Assembly (NCBI GenBank): GCA_027579435.1
Contig: JANBPK010000718.1
Coordinates: forward strand, 32,231-96,230
Length of the DNA stretch: 64,000 nt
Direction of reading: 5' to 3'
From: Candolleomyces eurysporus
Taxonomy: Eukaryota; Basidiomycota; Agaricomycetes; Agaricales; Psathyrellaceae
The position numbers and the translations under genes are program-made. Positions within the stretch are counted from its first letter, which is position 1. Each line of letters starts with the position of its first letter. Shown here in pieces: positions 34,201 to 45,130 of the stretch. Below the pieces are notes generated by a model that was not told the DNA's origin, ran no database searches, and saw nothing but the letters and a program-made list of their open reading frames with translations.

Positions 34201-34905
34201 CCTCCAGCCCTACATCCCCGCCGCGCATACCCAAGCGCCTGTCTACGCCATTGCGGAGAGGGCCGCTGATCTGATCAAAGCTGCTTGGGGCTCTTAGAGG
34301 CAGTTTTAAGGCTCGAAAGCTATACCTCCATGGTGTCATCTTCATTGCCTGTACCTCTGTAACTACCGGTCCAAGTCGAGGCCCCGAAGCTTTTAAGTGA
34401 ACGTGGTTATCCTTTTTCGTTATCCTCGCACGGTCGGCACTATCTATTTTGCCATCCACGTATACATATACACGAAAATAAAAAGAGACAAATTTACACT
34501 AACAAGATCGCTCGTTATAATGTTGAACATTGTTTGCCTGCTTGCGATTTCTACTCACTAGTCCGTCGACATTACTTTAGCACCAAGAGAGATTATCATC
34601 ACCATCGTCCTCGTAATATAAAAAGTCCATCTCGAATCTTCAAAACTTTCAAAACACCCATGGAACAAGCCTCCACGGCACCCTACTCCTATACTCCTCC
34701 CACTCTTCCCCAAACGTCTCCCTCAACACCCTATCCTCCGCACTCAACCTCAAACACGTCCCCCGAAAAGCAAACATACACTTGACACACCAAAACGCTG
34801 CAAACACGCCCCCGGGCAGGGTGTTCCATACAGCGTAGCTGCTCATCCAGGTGCCTGGAGCAGCGAAGACGCTGAGGGTACCGCCGATGAGTGTGATGTA
34901 GACCC
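31295..34905. repeat. tandem duplication unit 2 (oxidase copy 2 plus ICMT 3' end)
   Basis: Second unit of the oxidase tandem duplication, similar to 27866-31294 throughout promoter, coding exons, several introns and 3' flank. Its right end continues without a break into the full-length ICMT gene, which suggests this unit is in the ancestral arrangement. Confidence 0.75.
31752..34297 (+). CDS. aryl-alcohol oxidase-type GMC oxidoreductase, copy 2 (secreted)
   Basis: Tandem paralogue of the oxidase at 28341, with the same intron positions where checked. A signal peptide begins [20 protein letters not shown]. The FAD motif reads [23 protein letters not shown] signature 1 reads [11 protein letters not shown], split by an intron before [20 protein letters not shown]. 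Signature 2 is [17 protein letters not shown]. Catalytic-type histidines are in [10 protein letters not shown] and [19 protein letters not shown]. Differences from copy 1 are scattered substitutions with the reading frame kept, consistent with selection. The start ATG at 31752 opens the signal peptide; the stop is at 34295-34297. The N at 33242 is intronic. Its TATA-box position reads CATAAAG, so expression may differ from copy 1. Confidence 0.9.
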
Positions 34906-35633
34906 CTGCGTAGCTTGGGTGGCGGACCCAGGAGTAGGGGCCCCTGGTGACGAGCTCGTGTTTTGGCCGGATCGTTATTTCGAAGGTGAAGAGTGGGCCA
35001 AGGGTTTTAAAGCACCTGCATCAACATTTTATCCTCAGCTCAGTGCGCTAAGGGAAGGATGGAAAGTAGGTGCCGACATACCATATCCGGAGGATTGCAC
35101 CTGTAAACGTGAGGAAGGCGCCAAACATGAGTACGGGCGAACAGTGGTAAGTCCATGGAGGAGGCGGTACCGCAGGGTTCGCCCAAGACGGAGAGAACCG
35201 TGGACATGACCGTAGGACGCAGTATAGCGCTGAGACCGAGAGCTCCGTCGCTACACCTAACCATACCATCGCCTTCAACCATATCACATCATATACAACA
35301 CAAAATTNAAAAAATGAAATATTGTCAATTAAAACATACGCGCATGAAGGAAGGAGGGATACTCACCTTACTGCAAAATGTAATATACTGAATAAACGTC
35401 TCAAACAACGAGCTCACAATCCCACTGCTAATCCCACTCCCTCCATTCCCACCTCCACCTCTCGTCGAATCCTTCTGCTGATGGCAATAACATTCTTCTT
35501 TCCGTACAGGTGGATTTGGCGGTGACAAAGAAAGGTGAACACAAACGGCCGATACGAGTAGAGACACCGTCTTCACAGTTGCCTCTTGCGTCCGACTTGA
35601 CATCCAATCCTCCGGGAGTGGCGAAAGATTCAT
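34649..35633 (-). CDS. isoprenylcysteine carboxyl methyltransferase family protein
   Basis: Integral membrane methyltransferase of the ICMT family, which methylates the C-terminal prenylcysteine of CaaX proteins at the ER in characterised members. Family signatures are IRPKHELVTRGPYSWVRHPS followed by YAGVYITLIGG, and near the C-terminus FGEEWEEYRSRVPWRLVPWV. Upstream hydrophobic segments include LMFGAFLTFTGAILRIWYVG. The stop is at 34649. Exon 1 (35633 to about 35366, MNLSPLPEDWMSSRTQ) ends at a clear GTGAGT donor, but no obvious AG acceptor precedes the next exon near 35290; an N at 35308 lies in that intron. The first exon is therefore less certain. A TATA-like element on this strand lies near 35750. 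Confidence 0.8.
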
Positions 35634-38595
35634 GATGACTATAGTAGATCTTGCGTGGTGTGGGACGCCTTTCAGCCGAAGTACCTGGCTAGTGATTGCA
35701 CTAGTCCCCCAGCGATGAGATAGTGGATTGGCGAACGTGCCCGGGCTGGAGTATATAAATGGCTAGCACCGACGTTAACGGAGCGCGGGGGTGGGGGAGA
35801 CGGTGGGAGTGGCAGTGGAGACTCCTAACGGCAAAGAGAAGTCACCGGTATCACTACGAGCGAGCAGCCGGGATGGGGTGAGAGCAGACAATCCAGAAAA
35901 GCATCAACAGCGTTACCCCATCGCCTTATTTAAATCCTCGAATTGAGATCCCGGTCGGAGGAAAGGAAGTTAGGAACGGCAACACAGATTGCGCCCAGCC
36001 CCAGTCGAATCGAATCAAATCGAATCCGTCGAATAGAAATGTGAGGGGTCCCGGTTGGGTGGCACAACCAAGCATATCTATCACTCCATTCAATACATCA
36101 TCGTAAGGCTGTAGGATCAACCTGCATTACTTACCTACCTTCCTTTCTCTACCTTACCTTACCTACTAGTACTAAATGCATAGCACCCGATCCCAGTCGC
36201 ACGACAGAATCGATATATCGGGTGTATTAACTAGTAGTCTGGAGGAGGAGTAATACGTATTCGATCGTATCGTCTTCCATGGAACCGGATTGAGCGCCCC
36301 CTGTGCCTTGAATTGAGAGTTAACGTTAAATCACGTTTGGGGAAGAAGAATACTGGGAAAATCCAGCGACCTGGTAGACTTTACTTACCAGTGGTAGAAC
36401 TCCAAGGGTTTCCGAAGCACAATGCCAACCCGGCAGGCGTCAAAAGAGTATCTGTCTGTCCGTCGCAATCCTGTGCTGAGCCTTTGAAACTGCAAGAGAT
36501 CTCAGTCGAGCAAGTCCGTAAGTCTTAGCTACTAGTAAAATTAAGGTATGTGAGTAAACTCTTGGCTTTCGAAAAAGAAGTTGTCAAAAGAGATTACCTT
36601 CCTTCCTTCCAGTAGTAAAGTACCAGTGCACATCCGTTCAGGGCGCATATCCCAGTTAAGGCTTTGAGTGAAACGAAGCCAGCGGGCCTCGGAGTGACGA
36701 GAGCGAGAATCCGCCAAGAATCCAGAAATTCTGGCCGGCTTTTCTTCCATAGTGGAGTGGAGTGGGGCGCTTGCTCGGTGTGGGGTCTCGGCTATCCAAC
36801 AAGAATTCGAAGAGGTCTGCTCGAGTGGTTCTAGCAGTCGCTGTCGCCGTCGTTGTCGTTACCAGCCGACTCGACGACTTGAAACGGTTAGCAGGTGTTG
36901 GCAGCCAGTAGAAGTACAGTCAGATCACCAGTGAACCGAAGTCGTCAGAGTCGCCTTCTTTCCTTCCTTTGCGCCTTTCTTCCTACCTTCCTTTCATAGA
37001 CAGCAGCGACCCTCCTCGAATCCAATAAGATTCTTTCGTTCCTCCACTTCCACGAATGCATTCATAAATTCTACTCGATAGCAGTCGTTCCGAGCGAGCA
37101 AGCCTTTCTTGTCCTTCAAGTTGTCAGCACTGTGTCGAGCAAGTTCGAATGGCGTCCCGACGCAAACGTCACAAGTCGCTATCCGAGACGACCGACGACC
37201 ACTATCCGAAGAGACCCGACTTGGCTTGACTTGAGAAGTTCCAGCACACAAACTCTCGACGCGACAGCACATCGAACGAACGAGCGAACGAGCACAGACG
37301 TTTGTGGCAGAACGTCCTGCCAGCAGCTCTATGTGGCACACAGAGGCTCTCAGAGCCCAGGGTCCAGACCCTGAATATTGATTATCCATGCAAATATTAA
37401 GCTTAGCTTAGCTTAACGGACTTGACGTCGCCGCCACAGAGTACTGAGGCCTCCTTCCCGAAAGAGTCTTGTCGCTGCCTGCAAGACGCTCAAGCAGTGT
37501 ATGCATCAAGCGGACTCCTAGCATATAAGCAGTAACAAGGGTATCAAAGGTTCAGACTCGTATGCAAGTAGAGTAATTGATTCCCCACGCACCGGTCGGT
37601 GTAAAGCGGAACACACCTCCTTACTAGCAAGACCAAGACTCGCTGGAGTGATCCAAATGACCGAGAGTCCAAGAAGCAAGCAATCGCGGGGACGGACGTA
37701 CGAAGGAGCCGACGGAAAGAACGCATGCAGATCCTCTCGCGATGCAAATGGTCTCGGAGCGCATGTACTAACGAACACTAGCCCATTTTACGAAATGGAT
37801 CCGGCACATTGGGCATATGGCTATGGGTTCCACGAGCGAGCGTTTGTCCATTGAGCAATGAGGTCCCTTGTAATTACCAATCGAAATCCACTACTCTGGA
37901 CGCGTACGAATGGGGGGGATGCTCGGCTGGAAGGATGCTGGTTACTGGCTCTTGTCCAATGCTGTCCAATGCCGATGGCGAGTTTCATTTCGAGCGAGCA
38001 TCGATGGAGATGTCGGGTAACCCTTCGGTCATCAAAGTATCAGGATTGTCACTTCGAATTTTGGTTTGAGAAAAAGATCTGAAAATAGACACCCAGTCAG
38101 TACTAGTATTATTCCAAAGAAACAGCGGGGGCGGACATCTAAGGACGTCTATCACCGGATGCGCCGCCAATCCATCGAAGCCTGACCGAATCTTCTGACT
38201 TGAGAATTCAAGAATCAGTGTCACCGCGTCGAATGTGTTTCTAAGGAAGACTGAACGGACGGCTGTAGGGAGGGAGGATGAGGATACCTACCGTATATGA
38301 GTGAATAAATTCGGTTAAATCTCGGAAAGGCGCATGCACAGCGGGGCAGGCGGGTACACCGCTCGTGATCGACTTGGTCCCGTTATGCGACAGAATCAGA
38401 ATCACACTTTCCTTCTGGCGAAACGAACAGGAGAACGCATGGCTGTGAGGCGCAACCTGTGAGAGTCTGGTCAAATCAATAGTTCCGTGTCCTAGAGTAA
38501 AGTACAAGGAACGTATGACAAAGAAACAAGGAAGGGGTCGAGAAAAGGGGGTCGAGAAAAAGTTGATCGACACCATCCAACTCTCAACACTCAAC
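35634..38595. other. gene-poor region of about 3 kb
   Basis: No coding frame with domain, signal peptide plus splicing, or family resemblance is visible on either strand. It contains short CT-rich runs (36130-36175, 36960-37000), a threefold AGCTT-type repeat near 37399-37416 and purine-rich stretches. It separates two divergent genes, ICMT (-) and the esterase (+), so both promoters lie here. A non-coding RNA or rapidly evolving small protein cannot be excluded. Confidence 0.5.
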
Positions 38596-39781
38596 ATGCG
38601 CTACTCCCAAACCAACTCCGTGGTCCAGTCCTGCGTCCTCGCAGGCGTGCTTCTAGCTTGTGCTTCTGAAGCCCTTGGCATAGGGATTCGCCCCAAACAG
38701 ATCAAGAACCTGGTCACCTTCGGAGACAGCTTCACGAGCGTCGACTGGTCATCCAACGGGGGCACACCCTGGCCTGTCTACGCAGCGGGGTACTCAGGCG
38801 TCAAGCTCTTCCCCTACGCCAAAGCCGGGGCGACTTGCTCAAACAACCTTACCTACCGCCCCTTCCCTCCGCTTTTCGAAGGCCAACTTCCACTGTACTT
38901 TGAAGAAAAAGCCAATGGGACAGTGAAGGTCGCGCCACAGGAGACGGTCTACACGCTCTGGATTGGGACGAACGACCTTGGTTCCAACGCTTTGCTCACG
39001 GGCAACCCCGGTACCAAAGCCTCCCTCGTCGAAGTTACGGACTGCATGGTGAACTGGGTCACGGTCCTTTATCAGAGAGGCGTTAGGAACTTTATATTCC
39101 AGAACGTGAGTTCCCTTTGATGGTCTTGAATTTTCTTTGCTTTAGAGATAGAAGGCTAACTGCGATATTAGATGATCCCGCTGGAGACGATACCATTGTA
39201 CGCTCCGGTGTCGTATTATACGAGGTACTGGACTGCAGAGCGGAACAGCACCGAATGGAGCGTGTTCATGCGCGAGCTCGTGCTATCCGGGAACCAGTTG
39301 ACCAAGCTCAAGCTCCAAGCGTTGGCACCTACCCTGCGTGGGGCACACATTGGTCAGTCGTCTGTCCTGCAGTAAATGAATGATAAACGCACTGGCAAGC
39401 CAGCTCACACACCCCTTTGATCCATGGCGTATAGCCCTGTTCGACTCGCATGCGCTGTTCACTGATATGTACGCCAACCCGAAGACATACTTGAATGGAA
39501 CGGCGCCTTTGAATACGACTGGGGTGGTCGACAGCTGTATCTACGAGCTCAACGCCAGCACGCCGAGCGTCTGCACGATGGTCCAGGGGAGCGACCGGGA
39601 CAGCTACTTGTGGTTCGTGAACGTCTTCTTTGCATTGAGAGCTTCCTGACGAGTAATGGATGCAGGTACGACGAGCTTCACCCAAGCGAGCAGGCGGGGA
39701 GAATTGTTGCAAGGCAGATTGCAGATGTTGTGCAGGGCAAGTCCAACAAATGGACGACCTGGCTGAGCTGAACGTAGATAA
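38596..39781 (+). CDS. secreted GDSL/SGNH esterase, carbohydrate esterase 16-like
   Basis: Predicted secreted acetylesterase acting on plant or fungal polysaccharides. A signal peptide follows MRYSQTNSVV (VLAGVLLACASEALG). SGNH blocks: block I NLVTFGDSFTS with the nucleophile Ser; a Gly/Asn-type region at GATCSNNLTY; block III LWIGTNDLG; block V YDELHPSEQAGR with the Asp/His pair, immediately after an intron. Other sequence includes LFDSHALFTDMYANPKTYLN. Four exons are inferred, introns being short, and the stop is at 39779-39781. Several N-glycosylation sequons (NLT, NST, NGT, NAS) support secretion. The CE16 assignment rests on overall order; substrate is not determined. Confidence 0.85.
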
Positions 39782-39897
39782 TTGTCCTGTACATTCGCGG
39801 AAAGAGAAATGACATGACGGAATTCCCACGGGTGGTGATGGGAATGCTGTGCAGCGATAGCCCAGATTCTCTCCTCATCCGCTCGGTCACCGTATTT

Positions 39898-41805
39898 ATG
39901 ATGCTTCAGAGTCCAACGGGCACAACCTGGACGAGGGCGTCGCCCATCGAGGTCCTGGTGACCAGGGCCTGCGACCCCTCCCTGCCAGAGCCCAACTACG
40001 CCCTTCATCTCGAGGTTGCAGAATACATCAATTCCAAAAAGGCCAACAAGTACGTCCCATTGCCAGCTCTTGATATTCCATGGCCCAGTCTTACCTCAAA
40101 TTCTGACAGTCCGAGAGAGGCTGCGATGTCCATCGCGCGCCTGGCCAACCACCGCAACCCCCACGTCGCCATCCTAGCCCTAGCGCTCCTAGATANCCCT
40201 CGTCCAGTCCTGCGGATATCCCTTCCATTTGCAAATATCCACCAAGGAATTCCTCAACGAACTCGTTCGGCGCTTCCCCGAGCGACCTCCACCGTTCCCT
40301 GGTCCCGTCATGTCCAGAATACTAGAGCTGATTCACGGCTGGAAGGAGGGCATCTGCGCCGAATCCAGATGGAAGGAGGACCTGGGCAATATCAGAGACA
40401 TGCACCGTCTCCTGACCTTCAAGGGCTACCGATTCAGGGAATTCAATCGCTCCCAGCCAGGTGCCGCCGCTACCGCTGTACGTCTCCCACCAACTGCGGA
40501 ACACGTCAATTGCTTTACTAAGATTTCCCCCTAGAATTTGAAGACCGCTGAAGAGCTGGAGGAGGAAGATCGTGCAGCCCAGTCGGCAAAACTCCAGGAA
40601 CTCATCCGTCGTGGCACTCCAAGAGACTTGGCCGCCGCCCAAGAGCTTATGAAGTCCCTGGCGGGCGCCAACCCCGATGCTAAGCCAGATTATCGCGCCC
40701 AAGCGCTTACTGAGCTCAACAAACTCGAGCAGAAGGTCATTCTCCTAAACGAAATGCTGGACAATGTGGATACCACCCGCGGAGAGAAGTTTGTGACAGG
40801 AGATGCCTATGATGTGCGCATTTTCTAGTTCATTGCTGTCTGCATGATAGATCTAACTCCTCGAGCAGCAAGTGTCATCAATTCTCAAGGCTGCACGTCC
40901 AAAGATTCAGAAATGGATTTCAGATGCACAAACTGATGACCCTGAATCTCTCGGTGCGTTTATCTCCCTCGAATTCGCACAATCATCCTGACCTCCCGCC
41001 TCTAGACACGTTCCTCCAAATTAATGATCAGATTAACAACGTCATGACCCGATATGAAGCCTACCAGAAAGGCGATTACTCCGTTACGGCCGTACCCAAG
41101 GAACTATCGAGCTCATCGAACGCTCAACCTCAATCGCTGATAGATTTCGATGATAGCGAACCTACCCAGTCTACATCTCAAACTACTGCCCCAGGCAACG
41201 ACCTCGCTGGCCTATTCGCATCTCCCTCACCTCCGCAAGCCACCAAAGCAACCTCTGCCCCATCACTGATATCGCCATTCACTGCTGCATTCGGAGCCAC
41301 CACCGGTGCACCAGCCTTCAGTTCGTTTGGGGGATCCCCGCCTGCCCAGCAGCCCTTGCAGCCAATTGCACCCCAGCCTCTGGTTGGCTCTTCGAATGGT
41401 GGTTTTGCCGGCTATAACCCTACGCACAGTTTGTTTGGTCAGACCAGCACGCCTCCAATCCAGTCAACTGCTACTCCCCCTGCGGCAATACGACTGGGTG
41501 GTACCCCGACGTTAAATCCCACTTCGTCTGCCCCGAACTACTTTAGCAGCAACACCGCCCCTCAGGGTCCCGTTGGTATCGCTCCTGGGGCTATAGGCTT
41601 TCAATTTGGTGCCGGGGGTGTGCAATCTTCGCAGCCACCATCTCTCTTCCAGCAGCAGCCGCAGCAGTCCTTTGGCCAGCCGATTCATCCAGGGGCTGCA
41701 GCGCCTCAGCAGCCCTTTGGCCAGCCGATTCAACCAGGGGCCGCAGCATCTCAGCAGCCGCAGCAGAAGAAGGATCCCTTCGATGACCTCGCCGGCCTTT
41801 TCTGA
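39898..41805 (+). CDS. GGA-type VHS-GAT adaptor, no ear domain seen
   Basis: Arf-dependent clathrin adaptor for trans-Golgi to endosome sorting. Exon 1 (39898 or 39901 to 40049) encodes SPIEVLVTRACDPSLPEPNY and HLEVAEYINSKKANK. Exon 2 is 40110-40477 (LQISTKEFLNELVRRFPERP, DMHRLLTFKGYRF), completing a VHS domain very like yeast Gga proteins. Exon 3 starts at 40535 (LKTAEELEEEDRAAQSAK), and with later exons forms the GAT domain (ALTELNKLEQKVILLNEMLD, then FLQINDQINNVMTRYEAYQ). The rest is a Gln/Pro/Gly-rich hinge with two adjacent copies of a QPFGQPIxPGAAA unit, ending KKDPFDDLAGLF. No gamma-adaptin ear domain follows. The N at 40196 lies at a frame slip; dropping it restores LLDTLVQSCGYPF. The start could also be farther upstream in the same frame (39814). 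Confidence 0.88.
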
Positions 41806-42793
41806 TTCTATAGTAGGTGGTAGTGTCTGTGGCGGCGGATGTGTTTGTGTACATGCCAAGAACTGTCAGTGTATTTCAGGATGTGTGTATAAACTATGTA
41901 TTGGGTTAAAGAGTACCCACAAATACTTTGATTTCGGTTGGGACCCGGGGTATGGTTCGCCTGTTGGGGCTGAGAGATGCATTCACGTACATACTATCTA
42001 ATCTGTGTGGGTATACGTAGCAATTTGAATTACTTTCCTGACATGATCACTCGCAGTCGCGGATCCTCTGCAGATCAGTCAATCGACGGATCATTTTGTG
42101 TGGCCAAAATCGTATATATACTTCCGCCCAACTCTCCTACTCTAAACCGCCATTCCCCCGCCTCCCTCCGGTCTTTTTTGTACCCCACTGGCTAGCAAAA
42201 TTGCTTCTTAAGGCAAGGGTGAGTCCTGTGCTCTCGGAGATTTATGTCCGCCATCACTTCTGGCCTTGCTTTTTGTTCCTTTTCGGGTAATACACCGTGC
42301 TTTGTCCTCTGAGCCACTGATCAGTAGGCAACGCTACAGCCTCGAGGACGACACAAAGGCGCGGATTGGTGCCCCAAACTGCCAATCCGGGTAANTTTTC
42401 GAAAAAATGGGTGAAAACCAATCCTACAGGACCTACTAGGTAAGGCAAAAGAGCGGGCCAAGCCCACGCGACAGCCCATTACAGGCAAGTCCGCTAGGGC
42501 GCTCGATATATAGGGAAAATCGCGCCNTTGGTGCCAAGAACCAATCCACCGTTTTTTTGAGAGTTCTTAAGGCGGGCGTCTGGGACCCCCCGANGATGTG
42601 CCCCAGAACGCGGATTGCGAGTGATAGGCTCAAGCCACTTGAGCCTCCCGACATCTCTATCTCTATCCATCTCCCTCTATCGACTGTCGACACATCCTAC
42701 CTCCTCCTCCTCCTCCTCCTCTTCAGCTACTAGACCTCGACCCCGGACCGGAATAGAAATCAATCGCGTGCTGCTCCACTTCAATTAACAATA
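41806..42793. promoter_or_regulatory. intergenic/5' region of the C2H2 factor with four CCAATCC heptamers
   Basis: No coding frame is supported. CCAATCC occurs at 42382-42388, 42418-42424 and 42541-42547, and on the reverse strand at 42363-42369. The first two form a perfect 8-bp inverted repeat (42362-42369 with 42382-42389). CCAAT is the core bound by the Hap2/3/5 complex in fungi. A GATATATAG element follows at 42504-42512 and a CTC repeat just before the start codon (42709-42723). Ns lie at 42395, 42527 and 42594. Confidence 0.5.
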
Positions 42794-44485
42794 ATGCCCG
42801 CCATTCGTAATGAATCTACTAGCAAGGCCAAGGCCGCCACCCGATCTGACCCCACTGGTCAAACGCGCTCCGTAAGTCTTACAATTAGCTGTATTGTCAA
42901 GATCGCGGTTGCTGACTATTGTTGTCATTATCTAGCGCGGTGGTAACAAGCCAGTGCAATGCGAAGTCTGCGGCAAGGTGCTCAACCGCAAGCCTGACCT
43001 GAACCGTCACATGTTGATCCACAACGAGGACGCGCAGTAAGTTTCCGCTCTTCACACTCTTCACTTCGCGCGGGCCGGTTGCTAACAAGATCACTTTTGT
43101 TCTCTCTCTTGCGATGATTAAAATCTAGAAGATGGAAATGTCACTACGCCGACTGCTCATTCGCCGCGATCCAGCGAAGCAACTTGAACACCCACCTCGC
43201 TACACATACTAAACAGAAGAACCACGCATGCCCCGACTGCGAGTACGCCACCTCCGACCCAGCTGCACTCACTCGCCACCGGAAGAGGCAGCACCAATAC
43301 GTTCCCAAGTCGCGTAGGAAGATGCCCAATAACAATAAGGGCAAAGCTCCCGAGGTCCAACCTTCTACTTGCCTCGAGCAACAGCCCGTTGCTACCGATG
43401 GGCAGCAGCAGCCCGTCGCTGGACCCTCCACGATGCTTGTACCTGCAACCTTCACCGATTACTCTTCCTCTCCATCCCCCTCCCCGAGCGCATCGGGCTC
43501 CGAGAGGCACTACTCCAGCGAGCCTTATGATCCCGCTGCTACCGCTGGGTATTCAGGGTATGCTTCGCCTGCTGCATCAGTGGAGACCGGCGACGATTAC
43601 TACTACCCTTCGCCACTCAACTCGGATGATGAAGCGGCTTCTGTTGGTGGATCGAGGGGTGGCACACCCTCGTCGGTGTCGTCCGCATCTTCCTCTGGAT
43701 CATCGTCGTCCGGGTCGCCCTCGCCTTCGCGCGAGTCCTCCCTCGGTGTTGGTGCAAGTTCAACGGGAAGCAGGAGCGCGTCTATCCCTCCTCCTCTTCC
43801 GCTCCAGGCGCAGGCTGGGCCAAGTTCGGGCATCGTCCTCATGAGGACCAACCCCGGCTCGGACGATTTCATCAAGCAGGAGGAGGCGGATGTCGATTGG
43901 GCGCGCCAACCACCACCACAGCAACCTCAGGATCAGGCGGCAAGCCCCTCGGGCGCAGGCAACTTCGATTTCACTCAATACCTCAACACCAGCAACGAAA
44001 ACTTGCCCCAACAAGCAGGAGCAGCAGCAGCAGCAGGATTGGAGGATACGACTAGCTCGGTTTGGTGTGTTGGCACTCAGCCGTGGATGCCAGAGATGAG
44101 CCCGACTGACGGTTTCAATTTTGTTGCTCAAGATCCTTTCCAATTTGAGTCTAACCTGTTCCTCCCCACAAGCACTATGGGAGATTGTGTGCCGAATATC
44201 AGCGGGTTGGCTTGGGAGAGCTCCAGCTCGAATTTCGGGTTCGGCGGCTCGTACTTTGGTTACGACCCCGTGCCATCGCCTTCGACCTCGTTTATTCCGC
44301 TTCCGCGCCCGGCTCGAAATACAGGCACCTCGATGTCTAGGGGGGTGAAGATTCAGCAAGAGAAATTGCAACAGCAAGTTTACCCCACGCCTACCTTCAG
44401 CCCGAGTCCCTCGTCGTCGAGGGAGGTGACTCCTCTCTTTGATCTCAGGGAGCTGGTTGGCTCGTGCGGTGATTCGTGGTTTTAG
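42794..44485 (+). CDS. C2H2 zinc-finger transcription factor (three fingers)
   Basis: Exons 42794-42871, 42936-43036 and 43129-44485 join cleanly, giving about 510 residues. Finger 1 is CEVCGKVLNRKPDLNRHMLI with its second His just after; finger 2 is CHYADCSFAAIQRSNLNTHL with ATH; finger 3 is CPDCEYATSDPAALTRHRKR with QH. The fingers occupy about residues 34-125 and are followed by a basic stretch (KSRRKMPNNNKGK). The remaining 380 residues are Ser/Pro/Gln-rich with acidic patches, as in activation domains, plus aromatic segments such as SSSNFGFGGSYFGYD. DNA binding in the nucleus is expected from the family; target genes are unknown. Confidence 0.88.
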
Positions 44486-45130
44486 AGCCCTAGTGCATAA
44501 CGTGCTGTGGTTTCCTCTCCCCATTCTACTTCCATCACATCTCCATTCCTATTCTTTTATCTTTTTCGTTTCTTTTGGTTCCCTTTTCGCTCTTCTCTTC
44601 ATCCTTTAAAAAAAACCTGGCCAGGTTTAAAGGACTTGTTTCGCTTCTCTTCTTCCTTCTTATATTTTTATCTGGTTCGTTCTTTCCTCAATCTCATTTG
44701 GCTCATCTATCCCAGACTATCTCATTTCAACGGACTCTTCATCATCGTCCCACTATAACGGTGGCGACCGCCCCTCTTGCATTCACGTTCATCTTCATTT
44801 CTTCTCCTGTTGTATCATTAGACATCATCATCCATTCTTCATACCCATTCACCGACCTCTAACCGGTCGCACATACAAGACACTTCACTACTCATTTTCA
44901 TTCATCCTACTTCATCCATCTCATCTCTATTTATCTCAATCTCTGTACATTTAGAAGTTTGGCATCTGGATTCGGTTCAATATTTATTCTACGCCTGCGT
45001 CTCTCATCTACTTCTGAACTCTGTGTGATATCGATCGATTGAGTGGATGATCAAGTGCAAGTACATTGAGCAAATAGTAAGCGGGTGAGATACTACAGAT
45101 CGAGAAATAGGTAGTGAGGCATGGTACAAT
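44486..45130. other. convergent intergenic region, CT-rich
   Basis: Pyrimidine-rich non-coding DNA lies between the C2H2 factor stop (+) and the unknown gene stop (-). Open frames here are composed of CT-biased codons and look spurious. It probably holds both 3' UTRs. Confidence 0.55.

Noticed and set aside
36994..37389. Minus-strand frame of 131 codons in the gene-poor gap
   Set aside because: No signal peptide, domain or flanking exons; it is composed of repetitive GAACGAACGAGC-like DNA.
42362..42389. Hairpin considered as a tRNA or structured RNA gene
   Set aside because: It is an isolated 8-bp stem without cloverleaf, A/B boxes or a B-box consensus; the CCAATCC motif explains it better.
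43760..44524. Minus-strand Arg-rich frame of 254 codons
   Set aside because: Antisense shadow of the Ser/Pro/Gln-rich region of the C2H2 factor.
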